Below the pieces are notes generated by a model. That model searched no databases and was not told the DNA's origin. It was given only the letters and a program-made list of their open reading frames with translations. Position numbers and translations under genes: made by a program. Of a DNA stretch of 64,000 bases, positions 1 through 8,044 are shown one piece after another; position 1 is the first letter of the stretch, and each line of letters begins with the position of its first letter. Source of the DNA: Gemmobacter serpentinus (GTDB taxonomy: Bacteria; Pseudomonadota; Alphaproteobacteria; Rhodobacterales; Rhodobacteraceae); the NCBI RefSeq assembly GCF_008973825.1, contig NZ_WCHR01000007.1, positions 186,001-250,000 of the forward strand, read 5' to 3'.

Positions 1-468
1 GCAAGCCTCCATCAGCCGCGCACCGCCAGATGCCAGATAGGAGCGCAGACCCGCCGCCGCCGAAACCGGCCAAAGCGCGCAAGTCGGATGCAGCCGCCCG
101 CCAGAGGACGCGACCGCAAGCGCGCCATCGCCCGCAAGCCAAAGACGCGGCACCAGATCACAGGGCAGGAAAGGCGTATCTACCGATGCCGTAACCAGTG
201 CCTCCGCCCCGGCGCGCGCCGCCCAATCCAGCCCCGCCAACACGCCCGACAGAGGCCCCTGCCCTTCCTGATCCGGCAGCACCGGCAGGCCAGTAAAGGC
301 CAGCCTTGCGGGATCGCCATTGGCGGATAGCGCCAGATCCTCGACCTGCGGCGCAAGGCGGTCCTGCACATGGCTTGCCAGCGGCAACCCCGCCAGCGAC
401 AGCAACGCCTTGTCGGCCCCCATCCGGCGCCCGGCCCCGCCCGCAAGTATCACCCCGAAGATCCGCAT
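1..468 (-). CDS. mobA: Molybdenum cofactor guanylyltransferase MobA (3' part cut off by window edge)
   Basis: The enzyme transfers GMP from GTP to molybdopterin, making the guanine-dinucleotide form of Mo cofactor in the cytoplasm. Reading the minus strand from ATG at 466-468 gives MRIFGVILAGGAGRRMGADK, the nucleotidyltransferase signature of the family: the G-rich loop (LAGGAGRRMG) followed by the conserved D-K pair that contacts the GTP base and phosphates. The frame stays open for 156 codons to the window edge, so about three quarters of a normal MobA of roughly 200 residues is present. It is divergent from azlC with 73 bp between start codons. The MobA call is secure; the C-terminus and downstream partners cannot be seen. 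Confidence 0.9.
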   Translation of the reverse strand, partial: MRIFGVILAGGAGRRMGADKALLSLAGLPLASHVQDRLAPQVEDLALSANGDPARLAFTGLPVLPDQEGQGPLSGVLAGLDWAARAGAEALVTASVDTPFLPCDLVPRLWLAGDGALAVASSGGRLHPTCALWPVSAAAGLRSYLASGGARLMEAC

Positions 469-541
469 GTCCCTGCCCCGGTTGCATCCGCTGCCGCCAA
501 GGCCTAAGCCTTCCATCAACATCCGTAAAGCGGCCAAGGCC

Positions 542-1279
542 ATGCATCCCGACACCCCTGCCGACCCCTCCTTCGCCTCCACGGGTGCCATCTTCCGTCG
601 CGGCCTGCTGGCCTCGCTGCCCTTTACCGTGATGATCCTGCCCTTTGGTGCGCTGTTTGGCGTGCTGGCCACCGCGCAGGGCATGTCCGTGGCCGAGGCC
701 ATGGCCTTTTCCATCGTCGTCATCGCCGGTGCCTCGCAATTCGCGGCCCTGCAACTGATGCAGGAGGGCGCGCCGATCGCGCTGATCATCCTGACCGCCA
801 CGGCGGTCAATCTGCGGATGGCCATGTATTCGGTGGCACTGACGCCGCATCTGGGGCAGGCCAAGCTCTGGCAGCGGGCGCTGATCGCCTATTTCCTGGT
901 CGATCAAAGCTATGTGCTGGGGGCCGCCGAATATGCGCGCCAGCCGCTATGGGGACTGTCGGAAAAGCTCGCCTGGTATTTCGGTGTCATCAGCCCGGTT
1001 TGTGGGCTGTGGTATGTGGCCACCTGGGCCGGGGCCACCTTTGGCCGCGCCCTGCCTGCCGGGCTGCCGCTTGATTTCATCGTGCCTGTCAGCTTCCTCG
1101 CCATGGTCTCGCCGCTGCTCCGGACATGGGCGCATCGGGCGGCGGCAGCCGTGTCGGTCGGCGGCACCCTGGCGCTGTGGTGGATGCCTTATTCAAGTGG
1201 GCTGCTGGTCGCGGCCCTCGCCGCGATGATCGTGGGTGCCCTGGTCGAAATTCACGAGGAGAAGCGCCGTGGTGCCTGA
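542..1279 (+). CDS. azlC: AzlC family branched-chain amino acid exporter, large subunit
   Basis: This 245-residue integral membrane protein matches the AzlC/YgaZ family, the large subunit of a two-component exporter of branched-chain amino acids or azaleucine. Early residues PFGALFGVLATAQGM and the segment VIAGASQFAALQLM are family hallmarks, followed by NLRMAMYSVAL. About seven hydrophobic helices are evident. ATG at 542 is preferred over upstream in-frame starts because those would add a proline-rich, non-homologous extension reaching into mobA. The next gene, azlD, starts within its last codons, so the two subunits are translationally coupled. The substrate is inferred from the family, not shown. 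Confidence 0.9.
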   Translation: MHPDTPADPSFASTGAIFRRGLLASLPFTVMILPFGALFGVLATAQGMSVAEAMAFSIVVIAGASQFAALQLMQEGAPIALIILTATAVNLRMAMYSVALTPHLGQAKLWQRALIAYFLVDQSYVLGAAEYARQPLWGLSEKLAWYFGVISPVCGLWYVATWAGATFGRALPAGLPLDFIVPVSFLAMVSPLLRTWAHRAAAAVSVGGTLALWWMPYSSGLLVAALAAMIVGALVEIHEEKRRGA

Positions 1280-1610
1280 GATCATCGCCAACAAGACCCA
1301 GCTCTGGACCGTGATCCTCGGCCTTGGCATCGGCACCTATCTGCTGCGCTTCTCGTTTCTGGGATTGATCGGCAATCGCGCCCTGCCCCCCATGGCACAA
1401 CGTATGCTGCGCTATACGCCGATGGCAGTGATCCCAGGCTTGGTCGCGCCCGCAATTGCCTGGCCCACGGCCACAGGCGGCGAGGCCGACCCTGCCCGGC
1501 TGCTTGCCGCATTGGTGACTGTGGCTGTGGGGATAGGCAGCCGCAACACGCTGGCGGCGATGCTGGCAGGTGTCGTGACACTGGCCGCTGGGCTTTGGCT
1601 GCAAGCCTGA
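1269..1610 (+). CDS. azlD: AzlD family exporter small subunit
   Basis: This 113-residue protein with three to four hydrophobic helices is the small partner of AzlC. The family pattern GIGTYLLRFSFL near the N-terminus, then RMLRYTPMAVIPGLVAP and a C-terminal GIGSRNTLAAMLAG, supports AzlD. No ATG lies in a sensible place: the best start is GTG at 1269 (or 1272), seven bases after an AGGAG at 1257-1261 and 11 bases inside azlC. AzlC and AzlD act together in the inner membrane. The stop codon forms the first bases of the hairpin that follows. Confidence 0.85.
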   Translation: MVPEIIANKTQLWTVILGLGIGTYLLRFSFLGLIGNRALPPMAQRMLRYTPMAVIPGLVAPAIAWPTATGGEADPARLLAALVTVAVGIGSRNTLAAMLAGVVTLAAGLWLQA

Positions 1611-1631
1611 TCCCGCGCGGATTGCGGGATC
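1609..1631. terminator. Perfect hairpin between convergent azlD and lipoprotein gene
   Basis: GATCCCGC (1609-1616) pairs perfectly with GCGGGATC (1624-1631) around a 7-base loop. It starts in the azlD stop codon and lies 16 bases before the stop of the convergent gene, so it could end transcription from either side. There is no T-tract, so terminator activity is inferred from position and stem only. Confidence 0.5.
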
Positions 1632-1646
1632 ATGCCATGCGCCAGA

Positions 1647-2591
1647 TCAGGGCTTGGCCGGATCGGCCTCGGTGGGCCCGGCTTCTGCCGCCTCGGCACC
1701 GGGCAGCAGCAGAACCGGGGGCGCGGCCTCCGGCGCGGCTATGGCCGTCTCTGAAGCCGCAATGGGTGCTGCATCCGTTGCGGAAACTTCAGTTGCAGCC
1801 GTCTCGGCAGGTTTGGCCTCGGTGGATACAGCCTCGGGTTTGGCCGCATCCGTCTCCGGGGTCTCCGGCTTCAGCGTCTCCGGCTTCAGCGTCTCAACCC
1901 CGACGGTCTCGGCCTTGCCGGCCTTGACCGCCTGCTCTTTCTTCACCGCAGCCTCGACGCGCTGCCGCTCTGCGGTTTCGGCAAAGCGCGGGTCATTGCG
2001 TTGCAGCAGCAAGACGCCGTGATTGTCATCGGCATCATCGTCGGTGATCCTGCGCTCTTTCACGCCCGGCAACTTGCCAAAGGCCGTCATCAAGGTCTTG
2101 GGGAACATGGTCGCAGGGATCGTCTCGAACCCCGGAACCCCCCGCAGGATCGAGGTGATCGAATCGGTGCAATGCGCCTTGGGCACCGCGCCATAGGCCA
2201 TGGCGCGCTTCATCACCAGTTCCGCCACCTCCGGCGAAACGGTCACGGTCTGCTCGACCACGTCATAGGTCTCGCGGGCGTGGTAATCGACATAGAAGCT
2301 GACCATCTTGTCGGTGATGCCGAAATGCACGTCATTACGCTCGGCCAACATCGGCAATGACCAGCTCCCCGCCGGGTCGAACATCACGCGCTGCGAGCCA
2401 TTGATCATCAGCCCCGAATGCGCACCCGATCCATTTCCGGTGCTGACCACTGTGAACAGCGTGATCGCGGGCGGCCCCTTATGCACATAGCGGGCCTTGG
2501 CCACGGCTTCATCCGGGGCCCAACTGGGCTCGGCGGCCCCACAGGCAGCCAGAACCGCACAGGCGACAAGCACAAGAATATTGCGGCGCAT
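1647..2591 (-). CDS. Predicted lipoprotein with repeat-rich acidic tail, function unknown
   Basis: The 314-residue product starts at ATG 2591 with MRRNILVLVACAVLAACGAA, a signal peptide ending in an LAAC lipobox, so lipid anchoring in the envelope is expected. Residues about 25-190 form a globular domain (KGPPAITLFTVVSTGNGSGA; ERNDVHFGITDKMVSFYVDY) with a conserved-looking single Cys (KAHCTDSITSIL). The last 100 or so residues are Ala/Glu/Pro/Thr-rich low complexity and contain a duplicated LKPET. The upstream in-frame ATG at 2642 would push the signal peptide inward and is rejected. I do not recognise the domain by name. It is transcribed in the same direction as the small oxidase subunit gene to its right. 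Confidence 0.75.
   Translation of the reverse strand: MRRNILVLVACAVLAACGAAEPSWAPDEAVAKARYVHKGPPAITLFTVVSTGNGSGAHSGLMINGSQRVMFDPAGSWSLPMLAERNDVHFGITDKMVSFYVDYHARETYDVVEQTVTVSPEVAELVMKRAMAYGAVPKAHCTDSITSILRGVPGFETIPATMFPKTLMTAFGKLPGVKERRITDDDADDNHGVLLLQRNDPRFAETAERQRVEAAVKKEQAVKAGKAETVGVETLKPETLKPETPETDAAKPEAVSTEAKPAETAATEVSATDAAPIAASETAIAAPEAAPPVLLLPGAEAAEAGPTEADPAKP
1861..1890. repeat. Tandem 15-bp repeat inside lipoprotein gene
   Basis: GTCTCCGGCTTCAGC occurs twice back to back (1861-1875, 1876-1890), with partial copies on both sides. It encodes the KPETL-type repeat of the lipoprotein tail and keeps frame, so copy number could vary without disrupting the protein. Confidence 0.85.
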
Positions 2592-2671
2592 CAACGCGCT
2601 CCTTCCGGTCTTCGGGCGGGCCGATGTCACCGGGCCGCACACCCGCGCGACCCTGTCATCAAGAGTAAGGC

Positions 2672-2806
2672 TCAGGCGTTGGCCAGGGCCATGAAGATCA
2701 GCACGCCGATGGAGATCGCAGCCCCCCAGGCGCTGAAACGGATGAAGGCCGCAAAGGTCTTCTCCTGCTCGCGGATATCCATGCTGCCATGCTTGTGCTC
2801 AGCCAT
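2672..2806 (-). CDS. aa3-type cytochrome c oxidase subunit IV (micro-protein)
   Basis: This 44-residue protein begins MAEHKHGSMDIREQEKTFAA and ends with one membrane helix (AAISIGVLIFMALANA). That matches the bacterial aa3-type cytochrome c oxidase subunit IV family: a short soluble N-terminus with MD-I-x-E-Q-x-K-TF followed by one transmembrane segment. In Paracoccus/Rhodobacter-type aa3 oxidases this subunit packs against the catalytic core and is dispensable for activity. The start is supported by AGGAGA eight bases upstream (2814-2819 region). No other oxidase subunit gene is in the window, although heme A synthase (ctaA) lies at 12.4-13.6 kb. Confidence 0.85.
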   Translation of the reverse strand: MAEHKHGSMDIREQEKTFAAFIRFSAWGAAISIGVLIFMALANA

Positions 2807-3289
2807 GATCGTCTCCTGTGATGGCGCGTTCTCTGCCTGTTAGCTGATTCATTCTGGCCTGTCACGCCCCCGGCGCACGCACAAAAGTGCCGCCCGGAAA
2901 AATGCGCCCCGACCGCCACGGCGGCGCGTCATGAGGCGCAACCCACAAAGTGTTGTCCCCCTGCCCATAGCGGGCAAAGATGAGTATTTGGGCAAGCAGC
3001 AAAGCGGGGATCGCAGGCTCATGATCCTGCCCGTCTGCCTTGGGGCGATGCAAAGCACCGCGTTGTAAACTGTGCAGATACGCATTTGTGCCCGCAGGCA
3101 GGCCCCGCAACCTTCCGCGGCAGACGCCTCCACCCGCCCGAAGCGCCGCATGGTGCGATCTGTTGCGGCTTTGCTGCTTGCCCAAATACTCATCTTACCC
3201 GAGGGGCTGCGCGCCCGCGCAAGGCCCGAGACAAAAGCCGTGCGGGGCCGCAAGGCCCCGCGCCGTTTCACAAGCCCGGCAGGCGGGGA
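2807..3289. other. 483-bp gap containing a long inverted repeat; no convincing gene
   Basis: The gap separates the oxidase subunit gene from rhaM. Its main content is the 29-bp inverted repeat described separately (2977-3005 and 3168-3196), followed by GC-rich short hairpins (for example GCGGGGCCGCAAGGCCCCGC near 3240-3260). Minus-strand frames of 107 and 140 codons cross it, but they run through both repeat arms and give Arg/Ala/Gly-rich translations unlike protein. The last 35 codons of one (2862-2970) read more protein-like and could be a gene remnant, but no start or family supports it. Confidence 0.5.
2977..3196. repeat. 220-bp element bounded by perfect 29-bp inverted repeats
   Basis: Bases 2977-3005 are the exact reverse complement of 3168-3196, with 162 bases between. 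The arms contain GAGTATTTGGG, related to the GGATATTTGGG core of the other intergenic repeats in this window. The arrangement fits two inverted REP-like units or a MITE-like unit. No target-site duplication and no internal coding sequence are seen. Confidence 0.8.
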
Positions 3290-3619
3290 TCAATCACTAT
3301 GGAAGACCTCTTCCATCTCGGCCCACCATTCGCCTTCCTTGCGGGTGTCCAGCGCGCGTTGCAACGGCGTGCAAACCGCCCACCAGCGTTGGGTCTCGGG
3401 ATCCTCGGCCATGCGTCCCATATCGGCTGCGAAATCGCTACCGTGATATTCGAAGTAGGAGAAGAGCAGATTTTCTGGCTCTTTCAGGAAGATCGTGTAG
3501 TTGCGAATGCCACATTCAGCGATCTTCGCCAGCACGCCGGGCCAAACGGCGGCATGAAGGCGCTTGTATTCCGCCTTGCCCTCTTCGCTAAGCCCCAGCA
3601 CGGATCCGTGTCGCTGCAT
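3290..3619 (-). CDS. rhaM: L-rhamnose mutarotase
   Basis: The 109-residue protein matches RhaM, which interconverts alpha and beta anomers of L-rhamnose in the cytoplasm. Diagnostic segments are EYKRLHAAVWPGVL (with the active-site His), NYTIFLKEPENLLFSYFEY, and RWWAVCTPLQ, ending in the usual WWAEMEEVFHSD. Length equals the family norm of about 105. No rhamnose isomerase, kinase, aldolase or transporter lies nearby, so it either serves a distant operon or acts on a related sugar. It has its own upstream gap and is downstream of the nrd operon terminator. Confidence 0.9.
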   Translation of the reverse strand: MQRHGSVLGLSEEGKAEYKRLHAAVWPGVLAKIAECGIRNYTIFLKEPENLLFSYFEYHGSDFAADMGRMAEDPETQRWWAVCTPLQRALDTRKEGEWWAEMEEVFHSD

Positions 3620-3745
3620 CTTGCATCTCTTCCGATTTTCAGGACCCGCCCGTCACAGGTCATTTCAGAGGATGACATATTCCGGCGCAATGCCAAGGCG
3701 GAGTGGCACCGTCTGCAACCGATGGCGAATGCGGCAGATCACGCA

Positions 3746-3780
3746 AAGGGCCGCCGCGCCTGATGCGCGACGGCCCCTTC
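3746..3780 (-). terminator. Hairpin downstream of nrdHIEF
   Basis: On the minus strand, GGGGCCGTCGCGC pairs with GCGCGGCGGCCC across a short loop (one mismatch) and is followed by a short TTT run. It lies about 50 bases after the nrdF stop, as expected for the operon's terminator. Confidence 0.6.
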
Positions 3781-3827
3781 TGCCTGTATGACGGTTTTCT
3801 GTGACGGAGGGGTCAGACCCTGCGGGA

Positions 3828-4808
<981 letters not shown>

Positions 4809-4810
4809 TT

Positions 4811-4869
4811 AAATATCCTCGGGGGGAAGAGGCCGCAGGCCTCAAAGGGGGGCAGACAGCCCCCCGCCC
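4811..4869. repeat. Palindromic intergenic repeat between nrdE and nrdF
   Basis: The plus strand reads AAATATCCTCGGGGGG, then hairpin GAGGCC-gca-GGCCTC, then hairpin GGGGGGC-agaca-GCCCCCC. The same architecture recurs at 14731-14784 (opposite orientation) and partly at 15088-15130. In the nrd mRNA it places two stable stem-loops just before the nrdF ribosome-binding site. Confidence 0.85.
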
Positions 4870-4879
4870 ATACCAACCC

Positions 4880-7003
4880 TTACAACGTGCAGGAAACGCA
4901 GCCCTGCACTTCGGTGCCTTCCAGCGCGGTCTGACGCAGGCGGATATAGTAGATCGTCTTGATCCCCTTCTTCCATGCGTAGATCTGCGCCTTGTTGATG
5001 TCGCGCGTCGTGGCCTCGGCCGGGAAGAACAGCGTCAGCGACAGGCCTTGATCGACATGCTCGGTCGCGGCCGCATAGGTGTCGATGATCTTCTCGGGGC
5101 CGATCTCATAGGCGTCGCGGTAATATTCCAGGTTGTCGTTCGACATGAACGCAGCCGGGTAATAGACGCGGCCGATCTTGCCTTCCTTGCGGATCTCGAT
5201 CTTCGCCACGATCGGGTGGATCGAGGAGGTCGAGTTGTTGATATAGCTGATCGAGCCAGTCGGCGGCACCGCCTGAAGGTTCCGGTTATAGAGACCATGC
5301 GTCATCACATCGGCGCGCAGCACCGCCCAATCCTCACGGGTCGGCAGGGTCACGCCTTCAAAGACGCGCTCCACATCCGGCAGGGTCGGCAGCCAGTCGC
5401 GTTCGACATATTTGTCGAAGAACGACCCATCGGCATATTTCGACTTGTCGAAATCGACGAAGGTCTGGCCCTTCTCCTGCGCCAGCAGGCAAGAGGTGCG
5501 GATGGCGTGATAGGCGATGGCCGCGAAATAGACCGAGGTGAATTCGACCCCCGCCTCGCTGCCGTAATGGATGCGTTCACGCGCCAGGAACCCGTGCAAG
5601 TTCATCTGGCCCAGGCCCACGGCATGGGCCTCGTCATTGCCGCGCCGGATCGAGGGCACGGAGTCGATCGAGGACATTTCCGACACCGCCGTCAGGGCAC
5701 GCACCGCAGCCTCGACGGTGGCACCGAAGGCCGGGCCATCCATGGTCGCCGCGATGTTGAGCGAGCCGAGGTTGCACGAGATATCCGTGCCCATATGGCT
5801 GTAGCCCAGATCCTCATTGTATTCGCTGGCCTCGTTGACCTGCAGGATCTCGGAGCAGAGGTTGGACATGGTGATGCGCCCATGCACCGGATTGGCGCGG
5901 TTCACCGTGTCTTCGAACATGATGTAGGGATAGCCGCTTTCGAACTGGATCTCGGCCAGGGTCTGGAAGAATTCGCGGGCGTTGATCTTCTTCTTCTTGA
6001 TGCGCTTGTCATCAACCATCTCGGCATATTTCTCGGTGACCGAGATTTCCGAGAACGGCACGCCATAGACCTTTTGCACGTCATGCGGCGAGAACAGATA
6101 CATATCCCGGTTTTCCTTCGCCAGTTCGAAGGTCACATCCGGGATCACCACGCCAAGGCTCAGGGTCTTGATGCGGATCTTCTCATCGGCATTCTCGCGC
6201 TTGGTATCCAGGAAGCGCAGGATATCGGGGTGGTGGGCGTTCAGATAGACCGCACCCGCACCCTGCCGCGCCCCAAGCTGGTTCGCGTAGGAGAACGAAT
6301 CCTCCAGCAGCTTCATCACCGGGATGACGCCCGAAGACTGGTTTTCGATCCCCTTGATGGGCGCGCCCATCTCGCGCAGGTTGGTCAGCATCAGGGCCAC
6401 GCCGCCGCCCCGCTTGGACAGTTGCAGCGCCGAGTTGATCGACCGGCCGATGCTTTCCATATTGTCTTCGATGCGCAGCAGGAAGCAGGAGATCAGCTCG
6501 CCCCGGCTTTGCTTGCCCGCATTCAGGAAGGTCGGTGTCGCAGGCTGGAAGCGGCCCGACAGGATTTCTTCCATGAAGGACATGGCCAATGCCTCGTCGC
6601 CGCGTGCCAGCGTCAGCGCGACCATGACGACGCGGTCTTCATAGCGCTCCAGATAGCGCTGACCATCGCGAGTCTTCAGCGTGTAGCTGGTGTAATATTT
6701 GAACGCGCCAAGGAAGGTCGGAAAGCGGAACTTGCGCGCATAGGCGGCATCCCAGATCGCGCGCTGGAAGTTCTTGGAATACTGGTCCAGCACTTCGGGC
6801 TCATAATAGCCCTCATCGACCAGATAGCGCAGCTTCTCATCCAGATTGTGAAAGAACACCGTGTTCTGGTTCACATGCTGCAGGAAATACTGCTTTGCCG
6901 CCATACGATCTGCGTCAAAGCGGATCCGCCCCTCGCCATCGTAAAGGTTCAGCATGGCGTTCAGCGCATGATAGTCCAGCACGGGTTTCACGGCGTCAAG
7001 CAT
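4880..7003 (-). CDS. nrdE: Class Ib ribonucleotide reductase alpha subunit NrdE
   Basis: NrdE is the catalytic subunit that reduces ribonucleoside diphosphates using a thiyl radical. The 707-residue length is normal. The active site is seen as N381-L-C383-S-E385 (SNLCSEILQ), with the redox Cys pair C173 (ELISCFLL) and C410 ([11 protein letters not shown]). The C-terminal CVSC pair (C702/C705) is the site reduced by NrdH. The N-terminus lacks the ATP-cone of class Ia enzymes, as expected for Ib. Its start overlaps the nrdI stop by 16 bases, indicating coupling. Neighbours NrdH, NrdI and NrdF complete the system. Confidence 0.98.
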   Translation of the reverse strand: MLDAVKPVLDYHALNAMLNLYDGEGRIRFDADRMAAKQYFLQHVNQNTVFFHNLDEKLRYLVDEGYYEPEVLDQYSKNFQRAIWDAAYARKFRFPTFLGAFKYYTSYTLKTRDGQRYLERYEDRVVMVALTLARGDEALAMSFMEEILSGRFQPATPTFLNAGKQSRGELISCFLLRIEDNMESIGRSINSALQLSKRGGGVALMLTNLREMGAPIKGIENQSSGVIPVMKLLEDSFSYANQLGARQGAGAVYLNAHHPDILRFLDTKRENADEKIRIKTLSLGVVIPDVTFELAKENRDMYLFSPHDVQKVYGVPFSEISVTEKYAEMVDDKRIKKKKINAREFFQTLAEIQFESGYPYIMFEDTVNRANPVHGRITMSNLCSEILQVNEASEYNEDLGYSHMGTDISCNLGSLNIAATMDGPAFGATVEAAVRALTAVSEMSSIDSVPSIRRGNDEAHAVGLGQMNLHGFLARERIHYGSEAGVEFTSVYFAAIAYHAIRTSCLLAQEKGQTFVDFDKSKYADGSFFDKYVERDWLPTLPDVERVFEGVTLPTREDWAVLRADVMTHGLYNRNLQAVPPTGSISYINNSTSSIHPIVAKIEIRKEGKIGRVYYPAAFMSNDNLEYYRDAYEIGPEKIIDTYAAATEHVDQGLSLTLFFPAEATTRDINKAQIYAWKKGIKTIYYIRLRQTALEGTEVQGCVSCTL

Positions 7004-7401
7004 AGGGCTCCCCAGAATTTCTCAAGGCCCGCGCGGATACGGGCAAGATCGGTCTCAGTTCCGGCCAGCTCGAAACGATAGAGGACCGGCACATTGCATT
7101 TGCTGGCAATGACCTCGCCCGCGCAGGCATAGGTCGCACCGAAGTTGCGGTTGCCGCTGGCAATCACACCCCGGATCAGCGCGCGACGCGCCGGATCGTT
7201 CAGGAAGCGGATCACCGGCTTGGCCACAGCGCCCCGCCCTTCGCCATCGGCATAGGTCGGACAGATCAAAACATAAGGACGATCCGGCATTGGCACCGGG
7301 TCGTCCATACGGATGGGTATGCGCTGCGCAGGAAGGCCCAACTGGGCCATGAAGCGCGCCGTGTTACCAGAGCCAGAGGAGTAATAGACCAGCCCCGACA
7401 C
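6988..7401 (-). CDS. nrdI: NrdI flavodoxin-like activator of NrdF
   Basis: NrdI is a flavodoxin-like protein that supplies oxidant for assembling the Mn-tyrosyl radical cofactor of NrdF. The sequence [14 protein letters not shown] is the FMN phosphate-binding loop, followed by [17 protein letters not shown] and [21 protein letters not shown], all NrdI signatures. The chosen start is GTG at 7401, giving 137 residues, because family members begin directly with the hydrophobic strand; the longer frame to 7458 would overlap nrdH and adds unrelated sequence. It lies 14 bases after nrdH and overlaps nrdE by 16 bases. Confidence 0.95.
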   Translation of the reverse strand: MSGLVYYSSGSGNTARFMAQLGLPAQRIPIRMDDPVPMPDRPYVLICPTYADGEGRGAVAKPVIRFLNDPARRALIRGVIASGNRNFGATYACAGEVIASKCNVPVLYRFELAGTETDLARIRAGLEKFWGALCLTP

Positions 7402-7415
7402 GGCGCCCCATCCTC

Positions 7416-7637
7416 TTAGGCAAGTTGACCGATCATGTCGGGACGAAAACCAGCCCAATGGGCGTCACCGGCAACCACGACAGGTGCCTGACGATAGCCC
7501 ATGGCCATCACGCGATCCATCGCTTCGGCATCGGCGGTCAGGTCGATGACGCTATAGGCGATTCCCCTTGCATCCAGCGCACGGGTGGTGGCGGTGCATT
7601 GCACGCAAGCGGGTTTGGAATAAACGGTGATGGTCAT
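7416..7637 (-). CDS. nrdH: Glutaredoxin-like redoxin NrdH
   Basis: This 73-residue thioredoxin-fold protein is the electron donor to NrdE. It opens MTITVYSKPACVQC, with the CxxC active site at residues 11-14, and ends with QAPVVVAGDAHWAGFRPDMI, the NrdH-type C-terminal motif for thioredoxin reductase docking. It is the first gene of nrdHIEF. The region upstream is a 290-base leader followed by candidate NrdR boxes, described separately. Confidence 0.97.
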   Translation of the reverse strand: MTITVYSKPACVQCTATTRALDARGIAYSVIDLTADAEAMDRVMAMGYRQAPVVVAGDAHWAGFRPDMIGQLA

Positions 7638-7925
7638 TGCCTGATGTCCCTTTTCGTTTTTTCACTCCGGTGCAGCGCGCCGGTCCGGTCGGGTCTTGCG
7701 CCCTTCCCTTTCCAGCCATGCCCGCCCCACCGCGCGGTTCGTTTGTCTTGTCCCGGCAGGTCGGCTGCCTTCGCGGAGGGCGAAGCCTCAAGCTGCCCGG
7801 ACCCACCCGTTCATGCTTTGCTTCCATCGCTCGCCTGCAGTCGCGCCGGTTGTTCCGGCTTCCCTTAACCCCGAGTCGCCCCGAGTCATCCGGGACCCAA
7901 ACATTAGCGCCAAAATGCCGACCCT
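7638..7925 (-). promoter_or_regulatory. Long structured 5' leader of nrdHIEF (candidate cis-regulatory RNA)
   Basis: This gap of about 290 bases before nrdH holds no gene. In the RNA sense it contains mutually exclusive pairings. The segment at 7750-7759 can pair over 10 bp (one mismatch) with 7793-7802, enclosing an inner stem (GGCTTCGC with GCGAAGGC). Alternatively 7750-7756 can pair perfectly with the distal 7890-7896. A third small stem is CCGG-aacaa-CCGG. The phrase AAGGGAAGCCGG and a terminal AGCC-GACCTGCC recall pieces of a cobalamin riboswitch, but the invariant GCCACTG box is absent. I call it a structured leader, identity open. Confidence 0.45.
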
Positions 7926-7973
7926 CGTCAATATCTAGTTTATCCCAAGGGGAGACACCACAGCATATTCCCC
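7926..7973 (-). promoter_or_regulatory. Candidate tandem NrdR boxes upstream of nrdHIEF
   Basis: On the minus strand, ACTAGATATTGA (7928-7939) matches the NrdR core ACwATATwTwGT at about 10 of 12 positions. A weaker copy, GGAATATGCTGT (7960-7971), matches about 8 of 12. Their starts are 32 bp apart, the three-turn spacing typical of paired NrdR boxes. NrdR represses ribonucleotide reductase genes when dATP is plentiful. The assignment is by motif and spacing only. Confidence 0.45.
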
Positions 7974-8044
7974 ATATGTATAGATAGGCACGACCTGCCC
8001 GAAAGGACAGATGCGCGGCATCTCCTTGGCTTTCTGGTCTGTTT

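Noticed and set aside
2862-3185. 107-codon minus-strand frame between the oxidase subunit and rhaM
   Set aside because: It crosses both arms of the inverted repeat, has no SD and only its last third looks protein-like.
5048-7081. 677-codon plus-strand frame across nrdE
   Set aside because: Antisense shadow of nrdE; nrdE is certain and the shadow has no protein-like features.
7745-7900. nrdH leader as a true cobalamin riboswitch
   Set aside because: It lacks the invariant GCCACTG and CCCCGCAACTG blocks that the riboswitch at 51968-52140 shows clearly; kept only as a structured leader.
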